64,000 nt of DNA, from the NCBI RefSeq assembly GCF_001649575.2, contig NC_051449.1:16689776-16753775 (forward strand). Reading direction: 5' to 3'. The translations under genes were made by a program, and so were the position numbers. The stretch is from Kryptolebias marmoratus. Taxonomy: Eukaryota; Chordata; Actinopteri; Cyprinodontiformes; Rivulidae. Below are positions 1-13,255 of this stretch, piece by piece. The notes beneath the pieces are model-generated. The model was not told the DNA's origin and ran no database searches. It saw only the letters and a list, made by a program, of their open reading frames with translations. Numbering within the stretch: position 1 is the first letter of the stretch; each line of letters starts with the position of its first letter.

Positions 1-3000
1 CCTGTAGTTTTGTGTCTATAACTAGTTGCCAGGCAGTTGCAGCCCAGTGAGATACTAGCTTTAGAGTGGTCAGGTATAAAAATGAAGCTGATGTAAATTT
101 AGGTTGTTGTACTTTTTTGGACATGGGTATGCTGTACTTGCTGTATCCTGCTCAACCCAGGCATTCAAACAATTTCTTGATCCAACCCCTGGTGTCTCCT
201 TGTACTTTTCTAAGTTCATTATATCTAAAGAATCGTCATCAATGCAAACGTTTAGCTTTTGCTGTTGTGCCATAAAGTCTATTTGCAAGTTATGGATCAG
301 GGTGGTTGGGGGGGATGCAAATGTGTTGACAGAAAAGAGGACTAGGAGATGTCACCCTGTTTAAAAATGTTTGAAATGTCAAAAGAGAACATTTTCAGAA
401 TGACTGTCAAGATACTTTTTTGTCACACGTAATAAATACACAGTTGAACTGATAACTCTGACTGGTGCAATGGTTGCTGCAACAAATCTTTTAGCAAGTC
501 TTGGTGTTTTTGTTTTTTTTTATCCTTTTTGGATTGACTTGTTTGTTTTGTTTTCATGGAGATGCTTTAAAACACTACAGGAACTGCTAATGTTTACCAC
601 TCCTTGGTCCATATTGCAGCTATGTTTGTGAATCATTAATCTTAGGAACTGACCTGTAGAATTTGACACGTCCACAGGCAATTTTTATGATATATATATA
701 TGGTATTTTTAAGGTAACGACTTCATACAGTAAATCTGCCTCAGATGGTTCAGATTCAGTGAGAGAGGTGGAAGAAAGCCAAATGCTTGAAATAACAGCA
801 CCAGACATAAGCACATCAGATGATAATAGCATCACTGAAGCAATACTCCATTTGACATGTATTCTTGACAAAATGTTTCTGTTTATTGTTGCTCCAAAGC
901 TGAAATCAAATTTCCATCTGTGCCTATTGATTAGCACTTGTGACCAGATCTTCTGTCAGTCTTAATCACAGTAAAAGATTTCAAATCCCCAAAAATTTCT
1001 GCTTTGATTAAATAAAAGTCTAAATTCCAGCATTTTCACCAAGTTGAAAGAGAAGCAGGGAAAAATATACTAAACTTTATATCACTAAATTTAATAACGC
1101 TCCATTCCAGCAGTGCTGCAGCAGATTAGAATGGAGCCAGGACGGGAAAGGTGAAGAAAGAAATCCATCTCTTCTGGTTCTGATGCACTGAGCAACGAGG
1201 GGAAGGAGGCGAGGAGCTTCATGTATTTTTTTCTCCCCGCAGCCAAGAGGAGAGAGAAACACGAAACTGTTTGAAGGAAGCGATTAAAGCGCAGCAGGAC
1301 GAGGCGCAGCTCGCCATTTCTGTTACCCTGTTCACACGCCCCAAACAAATGGCTCAAGAGAGAGAAGGGCGGGGGAGGAAGAGTTTTGGGGGAAGCAGAA
1401 GTCTCCTGTGACCCACTAAATTGGTCAAATTGACTACCACGTCTGCCAGTGTGGGAGGCAGCCATGTTGACTCGGGGCCAGAAGTTAAATGAGAGGCGAG
1501 GAGGAGGACATGTTGGTTCTCAGTGTGAGTCCAGCCAGTGTTTCCAGAACCTCTCTGTGAATTGTCCAGAGGGTTTTGGTATAAGCCTTTCTCTTGGCAA
1601 ATTATTACACAGTGACAAAACTCGACAACAGAGCAGGACTTTATCAAAAAAACGAAAAAAAAAAACAGAAACAGGACACGAATTAAAATAGTTTTGGCAA
1701 ACATAATTTTACAAAGGTTAGGCTGTGTCTCTCGATGTTGTGTGGAATATTGTGAAATAATGCATGACTGTAAAGAATCAAAGATCTTCAGCTGTGATTT
1801 TTTTATTTTATTTTCCTTCTGCCAAACACCGAACTAAATTTTCCAGTTATCTACGGACGAAACATTGAGCCTGTCGACAGCTATAAATAAGTGTGACTGT
1901 CAATAGACAAAAAAACCCTTTGGAATAACTGTTTAGAAGGCTTTTATTAAAAAGACAGCAGAAGACAGCAGAGCTTTTTTTTCTCTGCAGGAATTGAAGT
2001 TTTGTCTCATCATGTGCTGAGCACTTCAGCTTTGTTACAAATCGTTCATATAACACATCCTGACATGCTCCCATCTGCTGCTACTGAAAGCACAAGGAAG
2101 AAAAAGGAACTATAAAGGAAGGAAATCACTTTCAAAGCTTCTGCAGTGAAGCACACTTTTCCTTCCATCAGTCAAAAAGACAATTTGAGTCTCTGATGCT
2201 GCTACCGTACCTGGATAACTTCTCAAAAAGCACTACGTGATCTGGTGCCGTAGCACTTTCAGCTCAACCTTTTAGCAGCACTTTGCTGTATTTTACTCTC
2301 TTTCTTCCTCAGATTGACAAGCTGAAGTTGTAGCTATCTGCTCTCTTGCTAGCTAAATGTCAAATCAATTTGCTGCCTTTAGACTATGCCTGCTGTACGC
2401 TCACATTTGCTACAGTGCATGCACTTTCCAGCAAGTGTTGGGTCTCTTTATCAGGGCTGATCAGATGCAGCTAAGCTATCTTTGCTAAATGGTGAACTTC
2501 CAAATACAAGAAAAAGGAACCACAAGGTTGTCACCAAAATGGGAGAAACCTGTTCTCATTTATTGATGCTGAGTTTATTAGAGGGTGTTTTCTTGGTCCT
2601 TTTGTCCAAATCTGTGGCTGAGGCAATTTGAACTGTCAAGAGTAACTTATCCAATTTTGTACTACAAAAATGTTTTGTATTTCTAAGGTTCACTTCATAC
2701 TTTGGAAGCTTAACAGACATATGATTGCTTCACACTGGGTGGGGTTGCTTTTTTTGTCTGATTTCTCTGCATATCATGCCATAATTTTCATCTTTATTGT
2801 TTCTTTTTTAGCATTAGGTGCATTTCTGCCTTGTTTTATATGACAAGAGTTTGCTTTCAGTTCAGAATATTCAGAAAAGGCATGTTGGTGAGCGGTTCTT
2901 TTGATTTTTTTTAACACTTTAAGCAAAAGCTATTTTTTTTTAATGAGATCCAAATCTTAAGGCAGCTCTTGCATATGTGTATACTTACTTGAAAGGGTTC

Positions 3001-3144
3001 CAATGCTAATAAAAGCCAGACAGACAAATACGGCACAAATTTCAGGACTAACTTGGACATGAATTTCATGAATCTTTATCGCTCTCTGCCAGTGTTTCTT
3101 GCCTGTATCTGTGTGTGTTCAAGTGTTTTTGTCTATACTATTTT
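1..3144. other. ctnnd2 intron 3, distal stretch, no gene seen
   Basis: AT-rich sequence with short poly-T and poly-A runs. A more GC-balanced, purine-rich patch lies at about 1090-1560. Short ORFs exist in several frames but none resembles a known protein, and none is an exon of delta-catenin. No transposon end is recognised. Confidence 0.6.
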
Positions 3145-3720
3145 GTAACTAAACACTTAGGAAGTAATCATTGTATAGACATCTACAACTATTTACCTTT
3201 TGGAGTCACACCCATTCAAGATGGCCGCCACAGCTAATCAAACTTAGGAAACAGGAAAATGGCTGTAACTTCATTGTACAGACACTGATCTAAAATTTGG
3301 TGTGGTAGTAGCTGAGACTGATCCCTAACAGACAAACATGGTTGACTCCAACAGTTAATGCTTAAGTTTTAAGCAAGATCTTTCTCAATGCGTAGCACTG
3401 GGAGTATGCGCTGTGAATGACTCTCAGCTACAACCGCGCCAAGTTTCAGCACAATATCTGTAAAACTGACTGAATTATAGCCGTTTCTGTGTTTGCTAAG
3501 GCCAGTTGGCTGTGGTGACCATCTTCAATTGGACTGGCTCCCAAGCTGAATCAGTTGACAAGAGATATATCAAATGAGAATTTCCTGAAAGGCTTATCAA
3601 AATTTGTCCAGTTGACAAGTTGACTTCAATAGGTAATGCCAAAGTTTCAAACACAGTTCTTGCATGATCAGTTAGAGCTTCACATATTTTAGCAAGAAGG
3701 AATGTCATAAGAAGCAAAAC
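3145..3720. repeat. Dispersed repeat family A, minus arm followed by plus arm
   Basis: Bases 3145-3330 carry the family signature in minus orientation (CATCTACAACT, then TGGAGTCA, then CAAGATGGCCGCCACAGC). Bases 3340-3720 carry the plus version (TCTCAGCTACAACC, TATCTGTAAAACTGACTGA, GGCTGTGGTGACCATCTT). The two arms meet head to head. No coding potential. The family is unclassified by me; a non-autonomous, fold-back type element is the best guess. Confidence 0.7.
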
Positions 3721-5098
3721 TCCAGTATTGTTTCAAACCTGTACCTGTATATTTCAAAGCTGCATAGATTTTATATTTAAGCTTCTAATTTTCAGAAGAG
3801 GTTCATTCCAGTTGTGTTTGAGGGGATTTTGGCGTGTATTTCTGAATGAAACTGCACAGTGGATCTTATTATGTCTGTTAAGCAGGTTTTTCTTGGAGCC
3901 TAGCTGTGACTGTTTTGTCTCTGTTCTGTCGGCAGATCAATATTATAGTTGCAAATGACTGTGCTACTGTGCAAGCCAGTTAGTACAGTAGCATACACAG
4001 ACACACACACACACACAAATCCACAGCCGAGTGTGACAGACAGAGCCTGTCTGCGACGGTGGAGGATATTAGTCTTATTAGGAGTGTCTGGACTCCAAGT
4101 GACTCATGTGAAGTCGGTGTGTGTTTGTGTATTTATGCAGGGCGGCAGGTTAAAGGGGCTTAACATGAGATTGCATCCCCCACCATCGCCACCACCGACA
4201 GCCATTCATCCACCCCCAGCCTGTCTTGCCTCCCTCGTCCATTCCCTTTGTCCAGCTCCTGTCTCACTCTGCGTCCGTGTTGCCTTCCTCGCCCTCCTTT
4301 CCAACTCAGTGGGGTATTTTTTGCACCAAAGAGTTTGTCGTCCTGCATCTTCTGTTTTGTCACAGCATGAAAACAATGCACGCCATATTCAGGATGCCTT
4401 ACAGTGGTTACCGTGAGGTTTATGCTTCATTAAGTAATATCTGTTCTGCTACAGGTGCTCAACTTGTGTATTCCAATTCATTTTTGATCATCATAAAGGT
4501 TCCAGATAAGAAATATTGTTCTGACTGCAGTAAAAAATAACAACACAGCAGGGTAACCTTTTTAGTTTTTTATGAAGATGATTGATTAAATTATGTTCTG
4601 TACCAACACAACACTGTGTGTGCTCGTATAACAGATGGTTTCATTAACGAGCGGGCAGTATGCTGCGGATCAATACCAGTTTAAAAATTAACATTCACAT
4701 CACCCACGTTATAATCAATACCGTTATATTGCAGTCATTATCAAGCAGTTTCCTTTTTCAGAGCCAGTAAGAACACTAATGTTCTATTAAATCAAAACCG
4801 TAAAAAGAAAAGGTGATAAGGTCTCAGGTTAAGGTGCATGGATTTTATTGAAGTGTCCACTCTTTATCGAATTCTTTTCAATCTGATCAAACACTTTCAA
4901 AAGTCAAAAAGAAAAAAAAACAGGGTACTGACAGAGAGGTAATGCCCTTGAGCTTAAAGTTCATCTTCATTAAAACCGTTGTTTATCCGCTCAGAGCACT
5001 GGCATTTAGAGAGGAGCGAGTAATGGGGTTTACAACAATAATCCCAAAATCAATCTAAGCAGTCTGCCCCCAAAAAGACATCAAGTAAAAATAACGAA
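3721..5098. other. Intron 3 stretch with a CA repeat and a pyrimidine-rich patch
   Basis: Contains (AC)n at 4001-4017 and a C-rich stretch at about 4175-4310 that gives open frames by composition only. No exon or transposon end seen. Confidence 0.55.
4001..4017 (+). repeat. (AC)n microsatellite
   Basis: About 8 uninterrupted AC units. Confidence 0.9.
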
Positions 5099-5240
5099 AG
5101 TAGCAAGTTTTAAACAAAAATCTTGCGCGATATGTTAGCACTGAGACTCTGTGATGTTGATGACTCTCAGCTACGACCGCATCAAATCTGAGCTCAGTAT
5201 CTGTAAAACACACTGAGTTACAGCCATTTTTGTGTTGGCT
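5099..5240 (+). repeat. Dispersed repeat family A, partial copy, plus orientation
   Basis: Carries GATGACTCTCAGCTACGACC, GTATCTGTAAAACACACTGA and GCCATTTTTGTGTTGGCTAA. Only the middle third of the family is left. Confidence 0.7.
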
Positions 5241-6430
5241 AAACATCAGTTCACAAATTAATGATGGTGCCTTTTCCTTTTATTTTATATACACACAATA
5301 TTGACTGGTAGGATAAATACCTTAGTACCCAACATGCACCTCATGATCGTTTTGTGGCGTGCCATGCAAAGTTATGCTTAAAAAAGTGGTGAATTAGCAA
5401 AACAATGGACTTGATTTTGAGTCCAATCAAAAAAAGCTTCCCACAGGCAGGGAATCTAAAGTGAAAAATGGAGTTTGCTTTATTGTGAAGACAGAACGGA
5501 ATAAAAAAATGAGGATCTGACAGGGAGTGATTGAAAACCTGAACGTGAATATCCGGGAGGGAGGTAAATGATTGACATGATGCAGCGGCGATGCTTAGAA
5601 ATGAGGACCTGGCAGGTGAGGAATGCAGAGAGAGCATCAACGTAATAAAATACGGAGAAAAAAAGGAAAGAAAGAAAGCAGAACACGAAAGAAGAGCAAT
5701 GAAACGTAACCAATAGAATCTTTAAAACACTTAACAAAATACAAATAACATGACGCCTTGGATATTTGCTGGAGTCGAACAACACTAAGAAATGGCTGCA
5801 ACTGGAGGGGAACCTCCTAACAGCGAAGCAGCCACGCTCTTTCTGTTTGCTTTACCTCAACATCACTTTAATGCTTCCGAAATCAATTTTACAGCCATAA
5901 AATGTGTCCAGTTCTCCAGAGCTTACATGTAGTTCAATTGCTACCATTTCTACACAACTATAATTAAGACAATAACTCAGCACAATAAGCATCGCTGTAG
6001 TAGCGATTAGAACATTTTAAAGCTCTTTCATGATTGCATTTAGTTTCAAATGTACAGAAGAAGGCAGCAGTCAATTTTGAATTGTTCTGATTGCTGCTTT
6101 CAGTCAGAGCTGACACTTAGACGAACAAAACCCAACCACAAGACCTGCTGAAAGCTAACACTTCCTGAATGTGGCAGAGCTCTTCTTCTTGTTTCTTCTT
6201 AACAAGATCACGTGATCTTCCAGAAATATAAAGCTACCACTGTAGCAAAGCAAAAACTAAACAGCTCACTAAATTAATACATATTGTTTAATGATGCAGA
6301 CAGAAGTCCAGAACCTCCAAGTCCTGCAAATGGGATAAAAATAAATGTAGCTATAACAAGTGTACTGCTAATGTTAGACTAAAATGATTATTACCTGAAT
6401 GTAAAAGGAGGACAATATTGTTTTAACCCA
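5241..6430. other. Intron 3 stretch, no gene or repeat recognised
   Basis: AT-rich unique-looking sequence with short purine runs near 5655-5700. The minus ORFs here (up to 101 codons) have no recognisable domain. Confidence 0.5.
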
Positions 6431-6965
6431 TGTTTATATGTGTGTTTGCCTGTTTTGTTAGCAAAATATCTTATAACCCACTGGACTGATTCTGGTATAA
6501 AAAAAAATGCAGAAAGTTGTCAAGAGATGTACATCTACAACTGATTAACTTTCTATCATTTTTAAAGATAGTGAGCTAAAATATGGTAGTTGAGATCCAT
6601 CCACAATAATTACTCCAAGCACTACTCAATTAGCAAGGTATTTGCTTATAACCTTGGCATTAACTGTTAAAGTTAACTGTTTGTCTGTTAGCAAAATATC
6701 ACATGAACTACTGGAGAGATTTTAAAGATAATTACACATTGAATATGTATTTTACCCCTGATTAACCTTTGGAATCAATACAATCAGAGATGGCCACCAC
6801 ACCTACTCAAGCTTAGCCAACACAAAAATGGTTAAAGCTAATATTTGATATGGTAGTAGCTGAGGGTGATCCCCAACATATGCTTTGAGTGTGACATCTT
6901 ACACAATGTCCTTTTCAAGGGTTTTACCAAAATGGCTATAATTCCATCAATTTAGCTTAAAAGCC
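6431..6965 (-). repeat. Dispersed repeat family A, two copies head to tail, minus orientation
   Basis: The motif TGTTAGCAAAATATC occurs twice, at about 6458 and about 6690. Each is followed by a 'contact, dividing' block ending in CTGATTAAC. The second copy continues to GATGGCCACCACA and GTAGTAGCTGAGGGTGATCC. Both run in the same orientation, so this locus is a tandem pair rather than a fold-back. Confidence 0.7.
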
Positions 6966-8425
6966 TGGCACAAAAAGCAACAAGTCACATGCATTTCTTC
7001 AAGAAATGATAGATCTTTAATTTAAGATGCAAAGACTGCAAATAAATATGAAAGAATTTAATCAATAAATAATCTAATGTACAAAGAGACCTCTGTGTAA
7101 AAGTAATTTTTTATTTTTTTACTGTAAAAAAAGTTCTAACTGGGATGAAACAAAAGTCTCTTTTTACCACTTTAGGTGTAATTAAAAAATGTTCTTGGTC
7201 AAGATTTTCTGACTTTAAAAGAAACAAAGTAAAGCTGTGGAGAGTCACATGTCTGCGAGCTGGCAGCCGAGAGGCCTGGCAGATTCTGGGTAATGGGCCC
7301 TTGCTGGGCTCACTAGACGGGTCACATTCTACTGCCAGAAGAGCGGCGGAGGGTCTTCACCGTGCACTCTGCACATACGTGCCCACACACAAATATACTC
7401 ACTCAACACTCAGCAGCCAGACTAAAAAGCAGCTGAGAATCGGATTACCAGACACACAGAGCCGCTCATGGTTTTATAGAACTGGAGACGCTTCTAAAAA
7501 GGCTTATTTCAGGGAATTCCAGTTGACTCTATGATAAACAAACACATAAGTCAACATTAGACTGTAATAGCCTTTAATTTCCAAGGTACCTTTTGTTCTG
7601 TAATCCTTTTTATTTTGTTTGTTTCTTTTTTAAGTTTAAGATGTCTTTCATTTCCTGTCATATTCAGTTACCTGGACCACTTGTTCTTTTTTTATTTCCA
7701 TTTTATTTGTATAGTGAAAACGAATGAGTCAGACCCGACAGCATTCCAGAGTGTCTGTGAACGAGACAGATAACATCACCTTATCCTACATCTATTCACT
7801 GATGTGTGACTGTAAGTAAAGCATGAAGGTGTCTTTAGTGTGACGCATTAAGAATGCCTTTTTAAACGGTCAGAAAGACACATTTAACTGTGTTGCCATG
7901 TTCCTGATCCTGGATCAGTGCTGTGTATCATCCGTCTCACACAAGGGTCTGATGGGGGACTCATACAGCTCACTGCTGTTTGAAGCTGGTCCTGGTCTGA
8001 TGGGATCAGTCAAGGGTGACATAAACACATGTACTTTGACATGGCAGCCATGCCTCCATGTGTAAAATAAGAGTAAACAAAAGTAAAAAAATAAAATAAA
8101 ATTTAAAAAGACATCTGGTACATCCTGTAGCAGTCCAATAAGATTATTTAGGAATGGCAGCCAAAACAGAAGTGGATAGAGAAGAAACTAAAGAGAAACA
8201 TTTTTCTGTGCAAGACTGGATGATTCTTGTTGTTATTATTGCAACCATGAAAGGTGGGCAGTCATGTATTCACGTGGGTGTGGGTGTGGGGGAGGGGGTT
8301 GTGTGTCTTCTTATGTCTGTCTGTTACCAATATGCCATAAATCAGAAGAGGGATCTTAATCATAATTTTTAAAAAGTAAACATTTGAAGTAATGGTCCGC
8401 CCAAAATCTTTGTTTAAAACTGTAG
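6966..8425. other. Intron 3 stretch with a GC-richer patch
   Basis: AT-rich apart from 7240-7530, which is more balanced and free of repeat signatures. A G-run cluster lies at 8276-8298. No exon recognised. Confidence 0.5.
8276..8298 (+). other. Potential G-quadruplex motif
   Basis: Four G runs (3, 3, 5, 5) separated by TGT, TGT and A on the plus strand, so it would sit in template DNA or an antisense RNA, not in the ctnnd2 transcript. Confidence 0.6.
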
Positions 8426-8765
8426 TATTAACTGTTGGAGTCAACCCTGTCTGTTTGTTAGCAAAATATCACAACAACAATGAAACAGATTTTAATGAAA
8501 CTCTCAGAACATATTCAATTTGTGTACATCTACAACTGATTACCTTTTAGAGTCAACCCAATTTTAATTGTGTGGTCAATTTAATGATGGCTGCCACAGC
8601 TGAATACAAACTTTGCTATAACTCATTTCATTTTTCAGATGTTGAGCTAAGCATTAGGGTGTGAGTAGCTGAGAGTCATCTCTGAGTGCTAACAGATCAT
8701 GTGAGATCTTTTTCAAAACGTCAGGTGGTGGGTGATAACCATTCTTCAAGGAATGCTACTTTCAT
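8426..8765 (-). repeat. Dispersed repeat family A, minus orientation
   Basis: Ordered signatures: GTTAGCAAAATATCACA, TGTACATCTACAACTGATTA, GATGGCTGCCACAGCT, GAGTAGCTGAGAGTCATC. It then ends in GGGTGATAACCATTCTTCAA, the reverse of the head seen at 51670. This is one of the more complete single copies. Confidence 0.75.
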
Positions 8766-8819
8766 TTTCTTTATATTTCATTAGTGTTCATTCTGCAGGC
8801 AGATAACCAGTTTTGTTAT

Positions 8820-9035
8820 GGATAGACCAATTATTTGGTCGACTGATTTTAATTGGCCGACATTGACCACTTTTTAAAAAAGTGGCAATTGGCCATGTCT
8901 GTGCATATTTAACCAGTTGTAACCAGTTGTAACTGGTTAAGTAAGACAAAGAAGTAGGTTAAGTAAATATTGTTATATTTTGTTCATTGAAAAATTCATG
9001 TTGACCAAAAATTATATATATATATATATATAAAG
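8820..9035. repeat. Palindromic AT-rich block and (TA)10 microsatellite
   Basis: Includes the near-palindrome CCACTTTTTAAAAAAGTGG at about 8868-8886, and the inverted pair TTAACCAGTT/AACTGGTTAA at about 8909-8940. (TA)10 lies at 9013-9032. The GGTCGACTGATT block resembles a common fish repeat, but I cannot name it. Confidence 0.5.
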
Positions 9036-10164
9036 AAAAAGAAAGAGACCACCCGCGGAGGGTGAGAAGGGAATTTTTTTATATATATTTGTTGCTCTGA
9101 TTACTAAAGATTGGCACTGGCATTTTCTATAAAACAAAACAAAACAAAAACATATGCTGTGTGATCAGACTCAAACAAGAACTGCAAAGCTGGTTTGAAT
9201 ATGAACTAAAACATTGTTCAAAGTCCAACAACCAAACCTAATTAAAAGTTCTTTTTATTACAAAAAGAAAGATGTAGCACAAAGGAAGAAAAGGAAGAAC
9301 ATGGAATTTGTGAAATATTTCTTGCTAATCTACTTAAATGTGAAATAAGTTACACTCTAAACCAAACAATAAAGCTACAAAAACCAGTATGAACTAATGA
9401 CTACACCACAGGGATTTGTGTGAAAGATTATGATTGGGCATAAAATGCAACAAACCTGACAAATTATTGCTCGCAAGGTGAATGGAAATAATGCAGTCAC
9501 AAGTTGAATTAGAGGTTTGATTTTTCAAAATGACAATAGCCTGGGCTGATGCACCTTTGTTTTACATTTCTGGCCTATTATAATGCTTTGAGTCAGAATA
9601 GAAAGATTGAATCACCACTGAGCAAGCAGGAGATAAAATTAGAGCTGAAATAGTCTGTTTATGTATTTAAGACAATCAGCGTGCTGAGGCACAGCTTTAA
9701 ATACCGACTGTGTTATCTGCTGATTCAGTGATGCCTTAATGTTATTTGAAATCTCACACTGATGAGGCATCGGACCACCTCTGGCTCTACCTGAACAATT
9801 AAAGGGGAAACGTGGAGTCTTTTTGTGCCAACATGGAGGGACTGATGAAAACAGCGACAGTCCCTGTTTGAATAACAGCGGCACACAGTCACGCTCCCAT
9901 GGAAGCAGATGCCAGAGCCGACACTGTGACCTGTGGTAACCCTTAAAGACTTGAAACAAAAGCAGAACTGAAAAACCTCATTAGCACCTCTGAAAGTCTT
10001 GATCTTCCACAAGAGGAACAGATTTGTCAGCTGTCAGCTACCCTGTGACCACTTTTAACACTTCAAATCTAATTCCTGAGTGGTTTAACCTCACCATCTG
10101 TAGACAGCTTTCTATTAGCTTCTTTTCTTCTTCTTTAAAGCTAATAGGCCGAGCATTATGACCA
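9036..10164. other. Intron 3 stretch, nothing recognised
   Basis: AT-rich with a more complex patch at 9640-10020 and no repeat signature. Open frames of about 100 codons on the minus strand lack any recognisable domain or splice-bounded conservation. Confidence 0.5.
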
Positions 10165-10680
10165 ATATTATGAATATCGCAAGATGTCACGCCCAAAGTA
10201 TTGGTTGTGAATGATGCTTAGCAACGACAACACTGGATTTTAATTCAATATCTGTACAATTGACTGAATTATATCCAATTTGGTGCTTTCTAAGAGCCAT
10301 TGGCTGTGGTGGCCATCTTGAACTGTACTGGCTCCAAAGGTTAATCAGCTGTAGAGGTATGTCCATTGATTATTTACAGATTGTTTCATTAAATTCCATC
10401 CAGTGGTTAATGAGATGAGACGGACAGAGTTGATTCCAAGCACAATTTTAAACAACAATCTTGTGCAATCTGTTAGCGCTCAGAATATGTGTAGAGGATC
10501 AGTCTCAGCTCCCACCGCAGCAAATGTTAGGTCAATTTCTGCACATCTGACTGAGTTATAGTGATTTTTCTGGCCACCATCAGCTATTTTGGTAACAGAC
10601 AGACATACAAACACATGACTACAAAGGCAAAAACATTATTGCCTTGACTTCACCTTCTAGAGGCAGGATATAAGAACACT
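10165..10680 (+). repeat. Dispersed repeat family A, two partial copies, plus orientation
   Basis: First copy: CAATATCTGTACAATTGACT, GGCTGTGGTGGCCATCTTGA, ATCCATCCAGTGGTTAATGA in its usual order. A second copy from about 10430 repeats AATCTTGTGCAATCTGTTAG and TGACTGAGTTATAG. The tail ends with GGCAAAAACATTATTGCC. Confidence 0.7.
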
Positions 10681-13255
10681 GAGAACACTGGTATGGTGAA
10701 TATATTAATGTTCTCCAGGGGTATTTATTTATTTTTTGCCTGACACAAACAGTACTTGATTAGGTTTGAAAGGCAACAGAAAATGCAGCTACACATACCC
10801 TTCCCATTTGTTTCATTACTTTTTGTGACAGCAAACAGCCAAAGCACTGAGGAAAATGCCACACGACCATTGTACTTTCCCTGCTCGTACCAACATTAAT
10901 CATATCAGACATCTCTGAGCTTTACCTGGGTGTGGAAATTCAACCAGCTGCACTAGAAAAGACAACCAAAGTGTCTGCGATGTATTTGCCAAACAAACAC
11001 TAATGCAGCGTTCTAGCTAGGAGGAGCTCAACACATCTTGATGTTATTACAGATGAAGTGGATTAAGATGGAATAATCCTTCAGATTCTACACGTGCTGT
11101 TTAATTAGTTTTTGACAGGGAGGGATAATTCATTAGATCATCCTTAGCCATTTGGATAATTAGGAGTTGAGAAGATGTGTTGTTGTTTGACAATAAAAAC
11201 CCTGAATTTTATTTTAGGGGTTCTACCCAGTAGAAAAGTACAATGATTTATTTCATTTTTCACAAATTTTCAAGGTCAACAACAACAGTCCCAACTGGCA
11301 CAATATGAGATGCTAAATATACCAACTAATTCCATTTTTTTTCTTACAAACAATGAGTGTGTACACAGGAAATATACTGTTGCCACTGAACATGTAATAT
11401 GCAGGTCTTTCATGAAACGCTTATTGCAGTAGTAATTAGCGATGCAGAGATAAGGCTAACGAAATAAATGATGCCAATACAGATTCTCACTCACTTCAGA
11501 AGGTTTTTTTTTACTCCACAACCATCTTGTTCTGCACCAACTCTTCAAAACTTCGCGCTGCCTTTGATGTCATCTGGAAACCTTGACATTCTGACTTCTC
11601 GTTTGTTGTCAGCAGTAAACCAGCAACCTCATAGCAACCATTTTTCCAACTACATCAAATGTTAATTGATCAAAATAACACATTTTTGAGTTTTCGTTTC
11701 TCTAATTTGCTTTTTTTTTAATCTTACATTTCTAATAAAAAATTTGAGACTTTTTTTAAAGTTCAAAAACCACGGTGCAAATCTTTTAAAGTGTTGGAAA
11801 GGTTGAACCTCGCGGTGTGACTCCAGCATTAAAACCTGTAGCTGCCAATATGTCAAGCGCCTGTGCTCTCCAGGACAAGCAGCTATGAATAAAACCTCCC
11901 GAGAACGGCGAGCATAAAGTTTCGGAGGTAATTGAACGATAAATCCAGAACACCTCGGGCGCTACAAACCTCCAGCATACGGCTTCAGCGGACTGGTTTG
12001 TTTGCCAAACCATTTGTCCATTTAGTAATTACTTTCAAGTCAAACAAAGTGGACGGTCTATAAAAAGCAACGGAAGGCACGGCGCAACCCAGAAGAGGCT
12101 CTAGCACTCACTAAATAATAAAACCGATCCAATCAAGTTAGCAAGACAACAGCATTTACTTCAACCGTGTGCAGCCGAGTGACAAAGTGGATGGTGTGTT
12201 CTATCTCATGTTGCTTCTGTTTTAAATCGGGCCCCTGAATGCAGCCTTGTGATGGCACTGAAGAGCTAAAATACATGCAGCAGTTAATTAGACTGCTGAA
12301 TGAATCAGTTTTAGACCATCTTTCTGCTCTTTGTTGGTCCAGTCCTCAAATTGAAATTACAATCACAATGGAAGCAGATGAGTAATTAGTTTGAGGCAGA
12401 CAGAATCCCCATTCACTTAACAGAATCAAAAGAGAGAAAAGATGATGGATTGTGTGGATCTATTTGTGTGTGTGTGGTGGAGGAGGGGGGGTGAGACAGA
12501 TACAGAGACAGGGGCTTTAATCGCGTTACCCCGTCCTGAGAGGCAGGCTAAGTGTATTACCACCACTGTGTCAGGAGTGCTGTTTTCACGTTGGGGCTGG
12601 TGTGCAGCCGGCGTTCTCTGGGCTCAGATTAAAGATGGAGCTCGGGGCCCAAATTCAATCAGCAGCACATAATTTGACAGTCACTTCACGTCGAACAATT
12701 TTCTCCCTCTGATCACAAAAAACAAGAATACTCTAAACAACAAAATAGGCCAATGTGACAGCTGCAGAAGTTTTTTTTTTTTCTGAGCAGCGACTGCTTT
12801 ATTAAATGAGCAACAACAACATCAAAGTTGAGGGAATCTTTTTTTTTTGTGCCATCAAATGTGAGCTAAAAATTTAAGCTCTATTTAAACCGAATGCACA
12901 GATGCTTTGATCAAGCTAATGCTTAGGCCATGGGTACAATAATAAAACACTGAATATTTATGCAGCTTAGGAATTTCAACCTTAAGTTTTCCTTAAAAAT
13001 GACTCCAAAATGAACAGCGTGTTTCAGAGAAACAAAACCTCGAGGCCCAACGTCTCCGGCACGCGTGTTGTTATTTTGCATGTTTGATTTGAGCAACAAA
13101 AACAGAGAGGTATTAATAGTAGGAGCTGATTACAGGTCGCACACGCTCTAAAAATGAGGTCGGCTTGAATAAATACCCTCACAAGAGAACTCAGATAGTT
13201 TAAGGCCTGAAAATACATTTTGTTGAATGTCTTTAAAGGCAGAGTAGTGAATGAA
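10681..13255. other. Intron 3 stretch with homeobox-type TAATTA clusters
   Basis: No exon recognised. TAATTA-type cores cluster at 11095-11170 and 12285-12390 in sequence of ordinary complexity, which would suit conserved enhancers. G-rich (GGA)n-like sequence at about 12475-12492. Confidence 0.45.

Noticed and set aside
1354..1704. Minus-strand ORF starting MFAK, reminiscent of the MFARK start of delta-catenin
   Set aside because: It lies downstream of exon 3 in gene order, the following residues do not match, and no donor joins it to exon 2. Chance similarity of four residues.
1858..2074. Endogenous retrovirus or LTR remnants
   Set aside because: No paired long terminal repeats, primer-binding site or gag/pol/env-like frame was seen here or elsewhere in the window.
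3949..4416. 155-codon plus ORF
   Set aside because: Spans an (AC)n repeat and C-rich DNA; product is low-complexity with no recognisable domain or splice borders.
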